A program made the translations under genes and the position numbers. Shown here piece after piece: positions 1 to 7,670 of a stretch of 37,798 nt of DNA. The stretch spans positions 1 through 37,798 of the forward strand of contig URUK01000024.1 of assembly GCA_900551055.1 (NCBI GenBank), given 5' to 3'. How positions within the stretch are numbered: the stretch's first letter is position 1; the number at the start of each line of letters is the position of its first letter. The notes beneath the pieces were generated by a model that did not search any database, was not told the origin of the DNA, and saw nothing but the letters and a program-made list of their open reading frames with translations. Origin of the DNA: an uncultured Prevotella sp. GTDB taxonomy: Bacteria; Bacteroidota; Bacteroidia; Bacteroidales; Bacteroidaceae.

Positions 1-692
1 ATGCCGTCGGTGGTCATCGTGTCGTTGAGCAGGTCTTCAAGTCCGTTGCGGCTCAGGATGCGGCGGCCGTTGAACATGATGGTAAGCCCCGTGTTGAGGT
101 AAGTGTAGTTACGGAGCATCGTCTCGACGAAATCAGTGTGTATGCGGTAGTTCTTGAACAGCGTGTCGTCAGGCTCGAAGAACACGTATGTGCCGTTCTC
201 GTCCTGCGTGTCCTCGGTCGTGTCGCCGGTCATCACGCCGCGTTCGAACTTCACCGTGCGCACTGTGCCGTCGCGGTAAGAGCGCACCTCGAAGCTGGAA
301 CTAAGCGCATTGACGGCCTTTATGCCGACGCCGTTAAGGCCGACGCTCTTCTTGAACGCCTTAGAGTCATACTTTCCGCCGGTGTTGAGCACGCTGACAG
401 CCTCGACGAGCTTGCCCTGCGGAATGCCGCGTCCGTAGTCGCGGACGGTCACGCGCAGCTCGTCGTCGATGTCAACCTCGATGCGTTTGCCGGCGTTCAT
501 CTTGAACTCGTCGATGGAGTTGTCGATGACTTCCTTCAGCAAGACGTACACTCCGTCCTCGGGCATGGAGCCGTCGCCCAGCCGCCCGATGTACATTCCG
601 GGTCGGGTGCGCACGTGTTCCATGTCGGACAAGTGCCTTATATTATCATCTGTGTAGGAAACCTGTGGGTTTTGTATTTCGTTTTCGCTCAT
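1..692 (-). CDS. parE: DNA topoisomerase IV subunit B (ParE-type ATPase), N-terminal part, cut by window edge
   Basis: This is the N-terminal 230 residues of a GHKL-type type II topoisomerase ATPase subunit; the gene runs off the left edge. ParE with ParC decatenates daughter chromosomes using ATP. The start is the ATG at 690-692, giving MSENEIQNPQVSYTDDNIRHL. Visible motifs are the N-box EVIDNSIDEF (ATP/Mg binding Glu and Asn), RDYGRGIP, and the glycine-rich ATP-lid segment LNTGGKYDSKAF with KKSVGLNGVGIKAVNALS. The short N-terminus and the wording RTRPGMYIGRLGDGS fit the second, ParE-like paralogue of Bacteroidetes rather than GyrB. It lies downstream of a GNAT gene in the same direction, with a 172 bp repeat-filled gap. 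GyrB is the alternative; the C-terminal half would settle it. Confidence 0.88.
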   Translation of the reverse strand, partial: MSENEIQNPQVSYTDDNIRHLSDMEHVRTRPGMYIGRLGDGSMPEDGVYVLLKEVIDNSIDEFKMNAGKRIEVDIDDELRVTVRDYGRGIPQGKLVEAVSVLNTGGKYDSKAFKKSVGLNGVGIKAVNALSSSFEVRSYRDGTVRTVKFERGVMTGDTTEDTQDENGTYVFFEPDDTLFKNYRIHTDFVETMLRNYTYLNTGLTIMFNGRRILSRNGLEDLLNDTMTTDG

Positions 693-704
693 GGTCGTTT
701 ATTG

Positions 705-795
705 TTTAATAGGCCGGATGGAGCTGATAAGCCGGATAGGGCCGATAACACGGCTGGCAGAATGGGGCTGATTAGCCGGATAGAGCCGATTGGCA
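705..795. repeat. Degenerate GGCCGGATAGGGCTGAT-type 10-mer array
   Basis: Short units of the form GCCGGAT-AGGGC-CGATAA recur about every 10-20 bp in the parE-GNAT gap. The same words occur at 2128-2216, 16799-16862, 25650-25740 and 34725-34850. There is no coding signal. Function is unknown; similarity was judged by eye. Confidence 0.6.
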
Positions 796-801
796 AGGCA
801 C

Positions 802-839
802 ATCAAGCTCCCTCCCTTGGGGAGGGTTGGGGTGGGTGT
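802..839 (+). repeat. G4-REP copy (G-quadruplex-bearing dispersed repeat)
   Basis: This is a copy of the dispersed repeat AAGCTCCCTCCC-TTCG/TTGG-GGGAGGG-TTGGGGTGGG-TGT. The G-rich strand is + here. G-runs are at 819-822, 824-826, 829-832 and 834-836. It lies just downstream of the stop of the minus-strand GNAT gene, so the G-rich strand is that gene's template strand. CCCTCCC/GGGAGGG can alternatively form a short hairpin. Confidence 0.85.
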
Positions 840-864
840 CGGGTGCTTTATGGCAGGTTTTCCC

Positions 865-2013
865 TTACAGCCACTTCTTGTAGCACCTGCGTCTCTTGTG
901 CAGCTTGGGGTCGAGGTACTGCCACTGGCTCTGCACGTTCTCGTTGGTTTCCATCTCGACCTGGCTCTCGCCCCACTTGAAGCCGTAGGCCTGGTAGCGC
1001 GGTATGAGGTCGGCGAACATCATGGCGTTGGCCCCTTTCATGCGGTATTCGGGCAGAACGCCGAGCAGGAGCAGGTCCACGCCCTCGGTCTTGTGCGCCT
1101 TCAGGGCTCGCAGCACGTGCCACCAGCCGAAGGGATAGAGGCGTCCGCGGCGGCACTTCTGCAGCGCGCGTGCCAGCGAGGGTATTGTGATGCCCACGGC
1201 GACGGGCTTGCGTCCCTCGTTCCAGTCTTCCACAACGGTGATGAGACTGAGGTCGGCCATTGGGAAGTACATGTCGATGTACTGCTCTATCTGCTTGTCG
1301 GAGAGTTCGGAGTAGCCGTAAAGGTCCTTGAAGCAGGTGTTGATGAGGTCGAACATCTTTTTGCCGTAGCCGCCCTCGAAAACGTCTTTCTTCGTGAGCT
1401 TGCGCACGTGCAGGTTGTACCTCTTCTCTATCATTTCGGCTATTTTGGTGTACTTCTCGGGCACGGTGTCGGGCACCATCATCTTGAACTCAACGTAGTC
1501 GTTGTCCTTCTCGAAGCCTCCCAGCCGTTCGATGTGCTCCGGGTAGTAGGGATAGTTGTATATGGTGGGCATCGTGCCGAGCTGGTCGAAGCCCCATGTG
1601 AGCATTCCCTCGGGGTCGAGGTCGGTGAAGCCGAGCGGGCCTATCATCTCGTCCATGCCCTTCGACTTGCCGTACTGCTCGACGGCATCCAGCAGTGCGC
1701 GGCTCACGTCGATGTCGTCGACGAAGTCAATCCAGCCGAAGCGCACGCACTTCCTGCCCCACCGTTTGTTGGCCTTGTGGTTGATGATGGCCGCCACGCG
1801 GCCGGCCATGCGGCCGTCGCTGTAGAAAGCCATGAAATATTCCGCCTCGCAGAACTCGAAGGCGGCGTTCCTCTCCTTGTCGAGCGTCTTCATCTCGTCG
1901 CTGAAGAGGTTGGGCACGTCCTGCTCGCAACCGTCGTACAGGTCGTAGTGGAAGTCTATGAAACGGGCAAGCTCCCGTTTGCTTTCCACCCTTTTTATCG
2001 TTACTGATGACAT
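865..2013 (-). CDS. GNAT-fold N-acetyltransferase-like protein (YghO-like)
   Basis: This 382-residue protein has an acyl-CoA N-acyltransferase (GNAT) look: an N-terminal domain, a middle segment with FGWIDFVDDIDVSRALLDAV and GPLGFTDLDPEGML, and a C-terminal half containing GVLPEYRMKGANAMMF, which resembles the GNAT acetyl-CoA-binding loop. Long soluble proteins of this type, related to E. coli YghO, are widespread in Bacteroidetes and have no established substrate. The start is the ATG at 2013, which lies just downstream of a TAATTTTG promoter box. It may be cotranscribed with parE, but a repeat block separates the two. The fold assignment is fairly safe; the substrate is unknown. Confidence 0.8.
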   Translation of the reverse strand: MSSVTIKRVESKRELARFIDFHYDLYDGCEQDVPNLFSDEMKTLDKERNAAFEFCEAEYFMAFYSDGRMAGRVAAIINHKANKRWGRKCVRFGWIDFVDDIDVSRALLDAVEQYGKSKGMDEMIGPLGFTDLDPEGMLTWGFDQLGTMPTIYNYPYYPEHIERLGGFEKDNDYVEFKMMVPDTVPEKYTKIAEMIEKRYNLHVRKLTKKDVFEGGYGKKMFDLINTCFKDLYGYSELSDKQIEQYIDMYFPMADLSLITVVEDWNEGRKPVAVGITIPSLARALQKCRRGRLYPFGWWHVLRALKAHKTEGVDLLLLGVLPEYRMKGANAMMFADLIPRYQAYGFKWGESQVEMETNENVQSQWQYLDPKLHKRRRCYKKWL

Positions 2014-2034
2014 TTTCGTGTTTGTTTAATCATG

Positions 2035-2042
2035 CAAAATTA
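2035..2042 (-). promoter_or_regulatory. -7 box TAATTTTG upstream of the GNAT gene
   Basis: On the minus strand TAATTTTG matches the Bacteroidetes sigma -7 consensus TAnnTTTG, about 20 nt before the ATG. No clear TTTG -33 box is seen at the right distance, so the call rests on the -7 element. Confidence 0.55.
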
Positions 2043-2127
2043 ACGTTTTTTCAAGACATACATAACATTTTGCAAGTTAAATAATAAAAAAGCGCCTGAC
2101 AAGGCCACGTTTGTCGTCAGCTTAATG

Positions 2128-2216
2128 TTTATAAGCCTTATCGGCCTCATCTGCCCTATTTCTCCCATTAAGCCATAGGACTGATAGGCCGGATAGGGCT
2201 GATAAGGCGTTGCCGG
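2128..2216. repeat. 10-mer GATA/CCTTAT array
   Basis: Part of the 558 bp spacer between the divergent GNAT and TonB-receptor genes. Units such as CCTTATCGGC, CATCTGCCC, GGACTGATAG and GGGCTGATAAGGC alternate and are partly self-complementary. It belongs to the same family as 705-795 and 34725-34850. Confidence 0.6.
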
Positions 2217-2251
2217 AAGCTTGGCCGGGCAGTACGCCACTACAACGTGTT

Positions 2252-2340
2252 TTCCAATTCGTGGCCTTTTGCCTTCCAAAATGCCACCTTTTGCAAAACA
2301 ATATGCCATCTTTTGCTTTGCAAAAGATGGCATATTGCAA
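2252..2340. repeat. Palindromic hairpin repeat (GGCC/TTTTGC family)
   Basis: The core 2300-2336 is a perfect inverted repeat with 17 bp arms (AATATGCCATCTTTTGC and its complement) and a TTT loop. It is preceded by degenerate direct words GCCTTTTGCC and GCCACCTTTTGC. It belongs to the same family as the hairpins near 6651, 11385, 16901, 30650 and 34893. There is no U-tract, so it does not look like an ordinary intrinsic terminator. Confidence 0.8.
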
Positions 2341-2423
2341 ACCGTTGAGCCTCAAGGCGTTATACGCCTGGCGTCACGCGCATACGCGCTTACATTACAT
2401 CTATTCATCCAACAAAGGCATAT

Positions 2424-2456
2424 CAAGCTCCCTCCCTTCGGGAGGGTTGGGGTGGT
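2424..2456 (+). repeat. G4-REP copy, last G-run degenerate
   Basis: AAGCTCCCTCCCTTCGGGAG followed by GGTTGGGGTGG matches the repeat consensus. G-runs are at 2440-2442, 2444-2446 and 2449-2452, but the fourth is only GG. It lies about 80 bp before the TonB-receptor promoter, with the G-rich strand on the coding strand. Confidence 0.75.
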
Positions 2457-2536
2457 CGTTATCTTGTTAACACTTTTGTAACATTTTGTTAAAGTTTAAA
2501 ACAAATTCATGTAACATCTGTGTAACACAGAAGCCG

Positions 2537-2544
2537 GAACTTTG
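2537..2544 (+). promoter_or_regulatory. -7 box GAACTTTG for the TonB receptor
   Basis: GAACTTTGC matches TAnnTTTG except at the first base and lies 27 nt before the ATG at 2572. An in-frame TTG at 2542 falls inside this box, so it cannot be the translation start. Confidence 0.55.
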
Positions 2545-2571
2545 CACCCGTCAAATCATTCAATAATTTTT

Positions 2572-5355
2572 ATGAAGAGAAATTACAAGAAGCTATCTGT
2601 TTTGTTCTTGGCTGCGGCCATGTCGGCTGCGGCCTACGCAGCGCCCGACTCAAACGAGGCGGCATTCGGCGTGATGCGCGGACGCATCGTCGACACGCAG
2701 AACCAGGTGCTGCCAGGCGCCACGGTAATGATTGAAAGCCTGCACACGGGCGCGGTAAGCGACGTCAACGGCTACTACACCCTCGCAAACCTGAAACCCG
2801 GAACGTACATCGTGAAGGTTTCATACGTAGGATACGAACCGAAGACGATGAAACTGACCGTACACCCCGACAAGACAGCCGTCCAGGACTTCGTGCTGAC
2901 CGACGGCGTGGAGCTTCAGGGCATCGAGGTGAAAGGCGCGTTCCACGGACAGAGCCGCGCACTGAACCAGCAGAAAAACAACTTCAACCTGACCAACGTC
3001 GTGTCGGCCGACCAGGTAGGCAAGTTCCCCGACTCCAACATAGGCGACGCCCTCAAGCGCATCAACGGCATCAACGTGCAGTACGACCAGGGCGAGGCGC
3101 GCTTCGGACAGGTGCGCGGAACGTCGCCCGACCTCTCCAGCGTATCAATCAACGGCAACCGCCTGCCCTCCGCCGAGGGCGACGCGCGCAACGTGCAGCT
3201 CGACCTCATACCGGCCGACATGATACAGACCATCGAGGTCAACAAGGTTGTAACCGCCGACATGGACGGCGACGCCATCGGAGGCGCCATAAACCTCGTC
3301 ACAAAGAACACTCCTTACAAGCGCGTGTTCAACATAACGGCCGGAACGGGCTACAACTGGATTAGCGACAAGTTCCGCCTCGACCTCGGAGCGACGTGGG
3401 GCGACCGCTTCTTCAACGACAAGTTCGGCATCATGGCCGCAATATCTTACCAGAACTCGCCGGCCGGCTCGGACAACACCGAGTTCGAGTACGACCTCGA
3501 CGACAACGGCAACGTAATCCTCACCGACGCCGAAGTGCGCCAATACTACGTAACGCGCGAGCGCCAAAGCTACTCGCTCTCGATGGACTACGACTTCAAC
3601 CCGAACCATAAAATCTACTTCAACGGCATCTACAACCGCCGCAACGACTGGGAAAACCGCTACCGCGTTAGCTACAAGGACCTGGCCGACGGCGCAGGCG
3701 AGATGAAGACCGAGATACAGACCAAGGCCGGCTCAAAGGACAACCGCGGCGCACGCCTCGAGCTTCAGCAGACAATGGACTTCACACTCGGCGGCGACCA
3801 CCTGCTCTGGGACAAGCTGCAGACCGACTGGATGGTGTCTTACTCGCGTGCAAGCGAAGACCGCCCCGACGAGCGTTACTTCACCATAAAGCAGAAGGAC
3901 ATGACAATCGACATGGAGGACGAGGGCGGACGCCAGCCTTATGCCATAACGCCCATCTCTGTTCATGACGGCGACTGGGAAGTTGACGAGTTCACTAACG
4001 CTAACGAATGGATACGCGAGAACGAGTGGAAGGCCAAGGTTGACTTCGAACTGCCCCTCGCAAGCGGCCTGTTCGGCAACTCGCTGAAGTTCGGCGCGAA
4101 GTACACTCACAAGCACAAAACAAAGGAAGTGCTGTGTTACGACTACAAGGACGGCTACGAGGACATCTACGGCACCGACTACACCAACTATTACTCCACA
4201 CAAATACGCGACGGCTTCATGCCCGGCGACCAGTACAAGGCCATGGACTTCGTAAGCAAGGACTACCTCGAGCAGTTCAACGCGAAGGACTGGGCACTGC
4301 TCGGAGGCGAGCGTGTGTACGAAGAATCGGCAGGAGACTACGACGCAACCGAGCAGGTTACAGCCGCATACCTGCGCTTCACGCAGAAGCTGGGACGCAA
4401 GTTCACGGTAATGGCCGGCCTCCGCATGGAGTACACTGACCTTGAGACGAGCGGCTTCAACTGGAATATCGACGAGAACGGAGACGAGAGCCTCGACCCA
4501 ACGGGCAAGTTCAAGAACAACTACGTAAGCTGGCTGCCGAGCTTCCTCGTCAAGTGGGACGCTACGGACGACCTCAAGGTGCGCGCATCTTACACCAAGA
4601 CACTGGCACGCCCGAAGTACTCTCACCTCGTAGCCAACGCTTCTTACAACACCGAGGAGTCGCCTGTTGAAATCACACTGGGCAACCCCGACCTGAAGCC
4701 CATCACCTCGCACAACTTCGACCTGTCGGGCGAATACTACTTCAAGAGCGTCGGCCTCGTATCGGCGGCAGTGTTCTACAAGCGCGTCAAGGACTATTCT
4801 GTCAACCTGAAGCGCGACATGGCTTACGGCAACTACGCCGAGGCTGAGGTGAGCCAGCCGCTCAACGCCTTCGACGCCGACCTGCTCGGAGTGGAGCTTG
4901 GCTTCCAGCGCGACTTCGGCTTCATCTCTCCGGCACTGCGTTGCGTGGGCTTCTACGGCAACTACACTTACACCCACAGCAACATCGTGAAGTCTGTATT
5001 CGGCGACAAGGACGAGCAGGCACTGCCCGGTTCGCCCGAACACATGGCCAACGCGTCGCTTTACTTCGACAAGTGGGGCTTGAACGTGCGCCTGTCTTAC
5101 AACTACACGTCAGCCTTCCAGGACGACGAGGAGTATGTCGAGGAGACCGCCCTGCGCCGCTACTACGACGCAACGCACTACATGGACCTCAACGCAAGCT
5201 ACACATGGGGCAAGAACACAAAGTACACATTCTACGTATCGGCCAACAACCTGCTCAACCAACCTCTGCGCTACTACCAGGGCGAGAAGGACCGCACGAT
5301 GCAGGTTGAATACTACGGAGCGAAGCTCAACGCCGGATTCAAGGTGAACTTCTAA
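2572..5355 (+). CDS. TonB-dependent outer-membrane receptor with carboxypeptidase-regulatory-like N-terminal domain
   Basis: This 927-residue protein is predicted to import a ligand across the outer membrane using TonB energy. Residues 1-23 form a signal peptide ending AAYA. Residues ~32-120 form a carboxypeptidase D regulatory-like beta domain (RIVDTQNQVLPGATV ... VNGYYTLANLKPGTY). Residues ~130-250 form the plug, with VGKFPDSNIGDALKRINGI, RGTSPDLSSVSINGNRLP and DGDAIGGAINLVTK. The rest is a 22-strand-type barrel ending in the aromatic residue of KVNF. The plug wording matches the Caulobacter/Xanthomonas-type receptor subfamily. No SusD partner follows, so this is not a SusCD pair; the next gene is a secreted phosphoesterase, which might indicate a phosphorylated ligand (inference). 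The ATG at 2572 was chosen because the upstream TTG lies in the promoter. Confidence 0.93.
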   Translation: MKRNYKKLSVLFLAAAMSAAAYAAPDSNEAAFGVMRGRIVDTQNQVLPGATVMIESLHTGAVSDVNGYYTLANLKPGTYIVKVSYVGYEPKTMKLTVHPDKTAVQDFVLTDGVELQGIEVKGAFHGQSRALNQQKNNFNLTNVVSADQVGKFPDSNIGDALKRINGINVQYDQGEARFGQVRGTSPDLSSVSINGNRLPSAEGDARNVQLDLIPADMIQTIEVNKVVTADMDGDAIGGAINLVTKNTPYKRVFNITAGTGYNWISDKFRLDLGATWGDRFFNDKFGIMAAISYQNSPAGSDNTEFEYDLDDNGNVILTDAEVRQYYVTRERQSYSLSMDYDFNPNHKIYFNGIYNRRNDWENRYRVSYKDLADGAGEMKTEIQTKAGSKDNRGARLELQQTMDFTLGGDHLLWDKLQTDWMVSYSRASEDRPDERYFTIKQKDMTIDMEDEGGRQPYAITPISVHDGDWEVDEFTNANEWIRENEWKAKVDFELPLASGLFGNSLKFGAKYTHKHKTKEVLCYDYKDGYEDIYGTDYTNYYSTQIRDGFMPGDQYKAMDFVSKDYLEQFNAKDWALLGGERVYEESAGDYDATEQVTAAYLRFTQKLGRKFTVMAGLRMEYTDLETSGFNWNIDENGDESLDPTGKFKNNYVSWLPSFLVKWDATDDLKVRASYTKTLARPKYSHLVANASYNTEESPVEITLGNPDLKPITSHNFDLSGEYYFKSVGLVSAAVFYKRVKDYSVNLKRDMAYGNYAEAEVSQPLNAFDADLLGVELGFQRDFGFISPALRCVGFYGNYTYTHSNIVKSVFGDKDEQALPGSPEHMANASLYFDKWGLNVRLSYNYTSAFQDDEEYVEETALRRYYDATHYMDLNASYTWGKNTKYTFYVSANNLLNQPLRYYQGEKDRTMQVEYYGAKLNAGFKVNF

Positions 5356-5371
5356 AACAGACAAACATCAA

Positions 5372-5511
5372 ACACCCACCCCAACCCTCCCCAAGGGAGG
5401 GAGCTTGATTAGCATTGTCAATGATTTACTTCGTTTATCAGTTGATAATTGTTGATTAACAACCCAACAAAAGTAATCAAGCCCCCTCCCTTCGGGAGGG
5501 TTGGGGTGGGT
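5372..5511. repeat. Inverted pair of G4-REPs (REPIN-like)
   Basis: Two copies face each other: 5372-5410 (ACACCCACCCC ... GGGAGGGAGCTTGATT) and 5476-5511 (AATCAAGCCCCCTCCC ... GGGT), with about 65 bp of AT-rich spacer rich in TTGATTAAC/GTTGATAATT words. G-runs of the right copy are at 5494-5496, 5498-5500, 5503-5506 and 5508-5510. The left copy starts 17 nt after the receptor stop codon and the right copy ends 17 nt before the phosphoesterase ATG. The arrangement resembles REPINs (inverted REP doublets). Confidence 0.85.
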
Positions 5512-5528
5512 CTAAAACCCAATTGAAA

Positions 5529-6470
5529 ATGAAAAGAATACAGACAATCTTCCTCCTTCTGGCCGTCACCGTGGTTGCGGCATTCGGCCAGACGCCCGAA
5601 GAGTGGGCGAAACTTGAGAAGTCGGTGAACTTCTACGTGGCAAACGACCTTGGCCGCAACGGCTACTACGACCAGAAACCGATAGCCGAACTGATGGGCC
5701 GCATGGCAGAGACTGTGGGCATAGAGTGCGTCGCCGCGATAGGCGACGTCCATCATTTCGAGGGCGTTGCGAGCACGCAAGACCCCCTGTGGATGACCAA
5801 CTACGAGCTGATTTACTCGCACCCGGAGCTTATGCTCGACTGGTATCCCATCTGCGGAAACCACGAGTACAGGGGAAACACGCAGGCGGTGCTCGACTAC
5901 GCCAAGGTGAGCCGCCGATGGGTGATGCCCGCGAAGTACTACACGAAGGTGATTGAGGACGACGACGTCACCGTGCGCCTTGTCTTCGTCGACACCACCC
6001 CGATGATGGACAAGTACCGCAACGACAGCGAAGGCTATCCCGACGCAGGCAAGGAGGACATACAGAAGCAGCTGGTATGGCTCGACCAGACGCTGACCGA
6101 CGCCAAGGAGGACTGGGTGATTGTGCTCGGACACCACCCCATCTACGCCGAGACGAGCAAGAACGACACCGAGCGCACCGACATGCAGAACCGCCTGAAC
6201 GCCGTCCTGCTGAAGCACAAGAACGTCGCCATGTACGTGTGCGGCCACATACACAACTTCCAGCACATACGCAAGCCGGGCACGGACATCGACTACATCG
6301 TGAACACCAGCGGCTCGCTCAGCCGCCCGAAGGTAAAGGCCATCGACGGCACGCAGTTCTGCTCGGGCGTCACGGGCTTCTCGCTGGTATGCGCCGACAA
6401 GCAGACGCTCGACCTGCACCTCATCGACAAGGACGGGAAAGTGGTGTACACGGTCAGCAAGAAGAAGTGA
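5529..6470 (+). CDS. Secreted calcineurin-like metallophosphoesterase
   Basis: This 313-residue, probably periplasmic, phosphoesterase has a signal peptide (MKRIQTIFLLLAVTVVAAFG, then QTPEE). Metal-binding motifs appear in the order expected for the metallophosphoesterase superfamily: NDLG near the N-terminus, GDVHHFEG, CGNHEYR (GNHE), VIVLGHHPIYA (GHHP) and YVCGHIHNFQH (GHxH). The fold resembles the tartrate-resistant acid phosphatase branch. I chose the ATG at 5529; a TTG two codons upstream is in frame but has no support. It follows the TonB receptor in the same direction, separated by an inverted G4-REP pair. The substrate is not inferable beyond a phosphate ester. Confidence 0.9.
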   Translation: MKRIQTIFLLLAVTVVAAFGQTPEEWAKLEKSVNFYVANDLGRNGYYDQKPIAELMGRMAETVGIECVAAIGDVHHFEGVASTQDPLWMTNYELIYSHPELMLDWYPICGNHEYRGNTQAVLDYAKVSRRWVMPAKYYTKVIEDDDVTVRLVFVDTTPMMDKYRNDSEGYPDAGKEDIQKQLVWLDQTLTDAKEDWVIVLGHHPIYAETSKNDTERTDMQNRLNAVLLKHKNVAMYVCGHIHNFQHIRKPGTDIDYIVNTSGSLSRPKVKAIDGTQFCSGVTGFSLVCADKQTLDLHLIDKDGKVVYTVSKKK

Positions 6471-6480
6471 TTTCTTTTTT

Positions 6481-6650
6481 CAGTAGTTAAAGTAGTTAGA
6501 GTAGTTAACGCTCGCTTCGCGAGCTAAGTAGTTAAAGTCATTACCTTTTACTTTTGTTTTTCTATTAAAGAAAACTATTGGCAAGACATTTGACTTTAAC
6601 TACTTAGCTCGCGAAGCGAGCGTTAACTACTCTAACTCCTTTAACTACTG
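6481..6650. repeat. Large inverted repeat, 60 bp arms, built of GTTAAAG/GTTAGAG units
   Basis: The left arm 6481-6540 and right arm 6591-6650 are complementary over 60 bp with one mismatch; the loop is 50 nt. The arms consist of ~9 bp units (AGTAGTTAA, AGTAGTTAG) plus a CGCTCGCTTCGCGAG core. It starts 11 nt after the phosphoesterase stop codon. A related structure lies at 37471-37616. It could fold into a very long RNA hairpin, or be a non-autonomous mobile element; there is no ORF inside. Confidence 0.9.
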
Positions 6651-6740
6651 CACGCTGAAAGGCGGCCTTTTGTATTCCAAAAGGCCGCCTTTCAGCGTGT
6701 AAAAAGCCACCTTTCGCCCTGCAAAACACGGCCTTTTGCA
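6651..6740. repeat. Perfect 22 bp-arm hairpin plus GGCC/TTTTGC words
   Basis: The left arm 6651-6672 (CACGCTGAAAGGCGGCCTTT plus TG) and right arm 6678-6699 are perfectly complementary, with the loop TATTC. It abuts the preceding large inverted repeat directly and is followed by two degenerate direct copies (GCCACCTTTCGC, ACACGGCCTTTTGCA). There is no T-tract on either side. Confidence 0.85.
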
Positions 6741-6807
6741 ACCCCTTGAACGTCAAAGGGTTACGCAGACGTTTCCATACGTAGTTATGATTAATTACAT
6801 ATCAAAA

Positions 6808-6839
6808 TTTGTTTCATACCATCAAAAACCTTATTTTTG
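6808..6839 (+). promoter_or_regulatory. Promoter TTTG-N20-TATTTTTG for the dipeptidase gene
   Basis: The -33 TTTG lies at 6808-6811 and the -7 TATTTTTG at 6832-6839, with a 20 bp gap, close to the Bacteroidetes primary-sigma consensus. The ATG follows 20 nt later at 6859, which fixes the start and excludes the longer upstream frame. Confidence 0.75.
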
Positions 6840-6858
6840 CTTGAAAAAACAAGCAAAA

Positions 6859-7542
6859 ATGAGAAAATCACTCGCCATAACGGCCCTCGCCGCCATGCTC
6901 GCGGCCACGGCCTGCGCCCAGACAAAGGGCGGAAAAAGCAAGACGGAGCTGTCGATGGAACGGCAGGGAATGGTCGACATACACACGAAAGACAAGTCGA
7001 TACCCGTCAGCCTGATGTATTCGAGGGCCGACAACTTCACCGGCGAGGTGCTCTACACCGACCTCACGCGCGCCTACCTGCACCCCAAGGCCGCCGCCGC
7101 GCTGGCAAAGGCGCAGGCAAGACTGAAGCAGCTGCGCCCCGACTTGAGCCTGAAGGTGTACGACGCGGCGCGCCCCATGAGCATACAGCAGCGCATGTGG
7201 GACAAGGTGAAAGGCACTTCAAAATACTTCTACGTGAGCAACCCGGCACGCGGCGGCGGACTGCACAACTACGGAATGGCCGTTGACATCACCCTCTGCG
7301 ACGCCAAGGGCGACACGCTCGACATGGGAACGAAAATCGACTACATGGGCAGCGCCGCCCACATCGACCGCGAAGACGCCCTCGTAAGCAGCGGACGCAT
7401 CAGCCGGCAGGCGCAGAAGAACCGCCAACTGCTGCGCCAGGTGATGCGCTACGCCGGCTTCAAGCCACTAAGGACGGAGTGGTGGCACTTCAACCTGGTG
7501 TCAAGAGCAACGGCGAAAAAATATTATAAAGTAATTAAATAA
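6859..7542 (+). CDS. M15 family D-Ala-D-Ala dipeptidase (VanX-like), exported
   Basis: This 227-residue zinc peptidase is of the VanX/DdpX type, which cleaves D-Ala-D-Ala dipeptide or trims peptidoglycan peptides. The N-terminus MRKSLAITALAAMLAATAC then AQ is a signal peptide with a weak lipobox. Zinc and catalytic motifs are visible: DAARP (the Arg of the VanX family), GGLHNYGMAVDIT (the SxHxxGxAxD-type block, here with G before LH) and EWWHF (catalytic Glu and third zinc His). It has its own promoter and is followed 2 nt after the stop by repeat arrays. A resistance role is not implied; no vanA/vanH-type neighbours are present, so cell-wall turnover is likelier. Confidence 0.9.
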   Translation: MRKSLAITALAAMLAATACAQTKGGKSKTELSMERQGMVDIHTKDKSIPVSLMYSRADNFTGEVLYTDLTRAYLHPKAAAALAKAQARLKQLRPDLSLKVYDAARPMSIQQRMWDKVKGTSKYFYVSNPARGGGLHNYGMAVDITLCDAKGDTLDMGTKIDYMGSAAHIDREDALVSSGRISRQAQKNRQLLRQVMRYAGFKPLRTEWWHFNLVSRATAKKYYKVIK

Positions 7543-7544
7543 CC

Positions 7545-7648
7545 GGGAGAGCTGGGAGAACTAAGAGAACTGGGAGAACTGGGAAATATCAAAAATCCCA
7601 GAAATTCCCAGCCCTCCCCGTCCTCCCAGCACTCCCCGTCCTCCCAAA
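7545..7648. repeat. GAACTGGGA array facing a TCCCAGTCC array (inverted)
   Basis: A G-rich arm (7545-7590, repeated GAACTGGGA with variants) faces a C-rich arm (7597-7648, repeated TCCCAGCCC/TCCCCGTCC) across about 7 nt. The unit length is about 9 bp. It begins 2 nt after the dipeptidase stop and ends about 22 nt before the four-helix-bundle start. The same repeat flanks the other side of that gene. Confidence 0.85.
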
Positions 7649-7670
7649 ACCTTCTAAAAACAACAATACC

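Noticed and set aside
790..2007. 405-codon plus-strand open frame opposite the GNAT gene
   Set aside because: It is the complement-frame shadow of the GNAT gene (Val/Leu/His-rich translation), a common effect of GC-ending codons.
2300..2336. GGCC/TTTTGC hairpins as ordinary rho-independent terminators
   Set aside because: None is followed by a T-tract on either strand, and several lie far from any 3' end or in tandem.
2210..2481. Short open frames on both strands with peptides such as LPSGGLGWS and PPFGRVGV
   Set aside because: They are translations of the G4 repeat and the hairpin repeats; the same peptides recur in many spacers and no start context is present.
6859..7542. A vancomycin-resistance cluster, suggested by the VanX-like protein
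   Set aside because: No ligase, dehydrogenase or VanRS-like genes are nearby, and exported M15 peptidases are common in Bacteroidetes.
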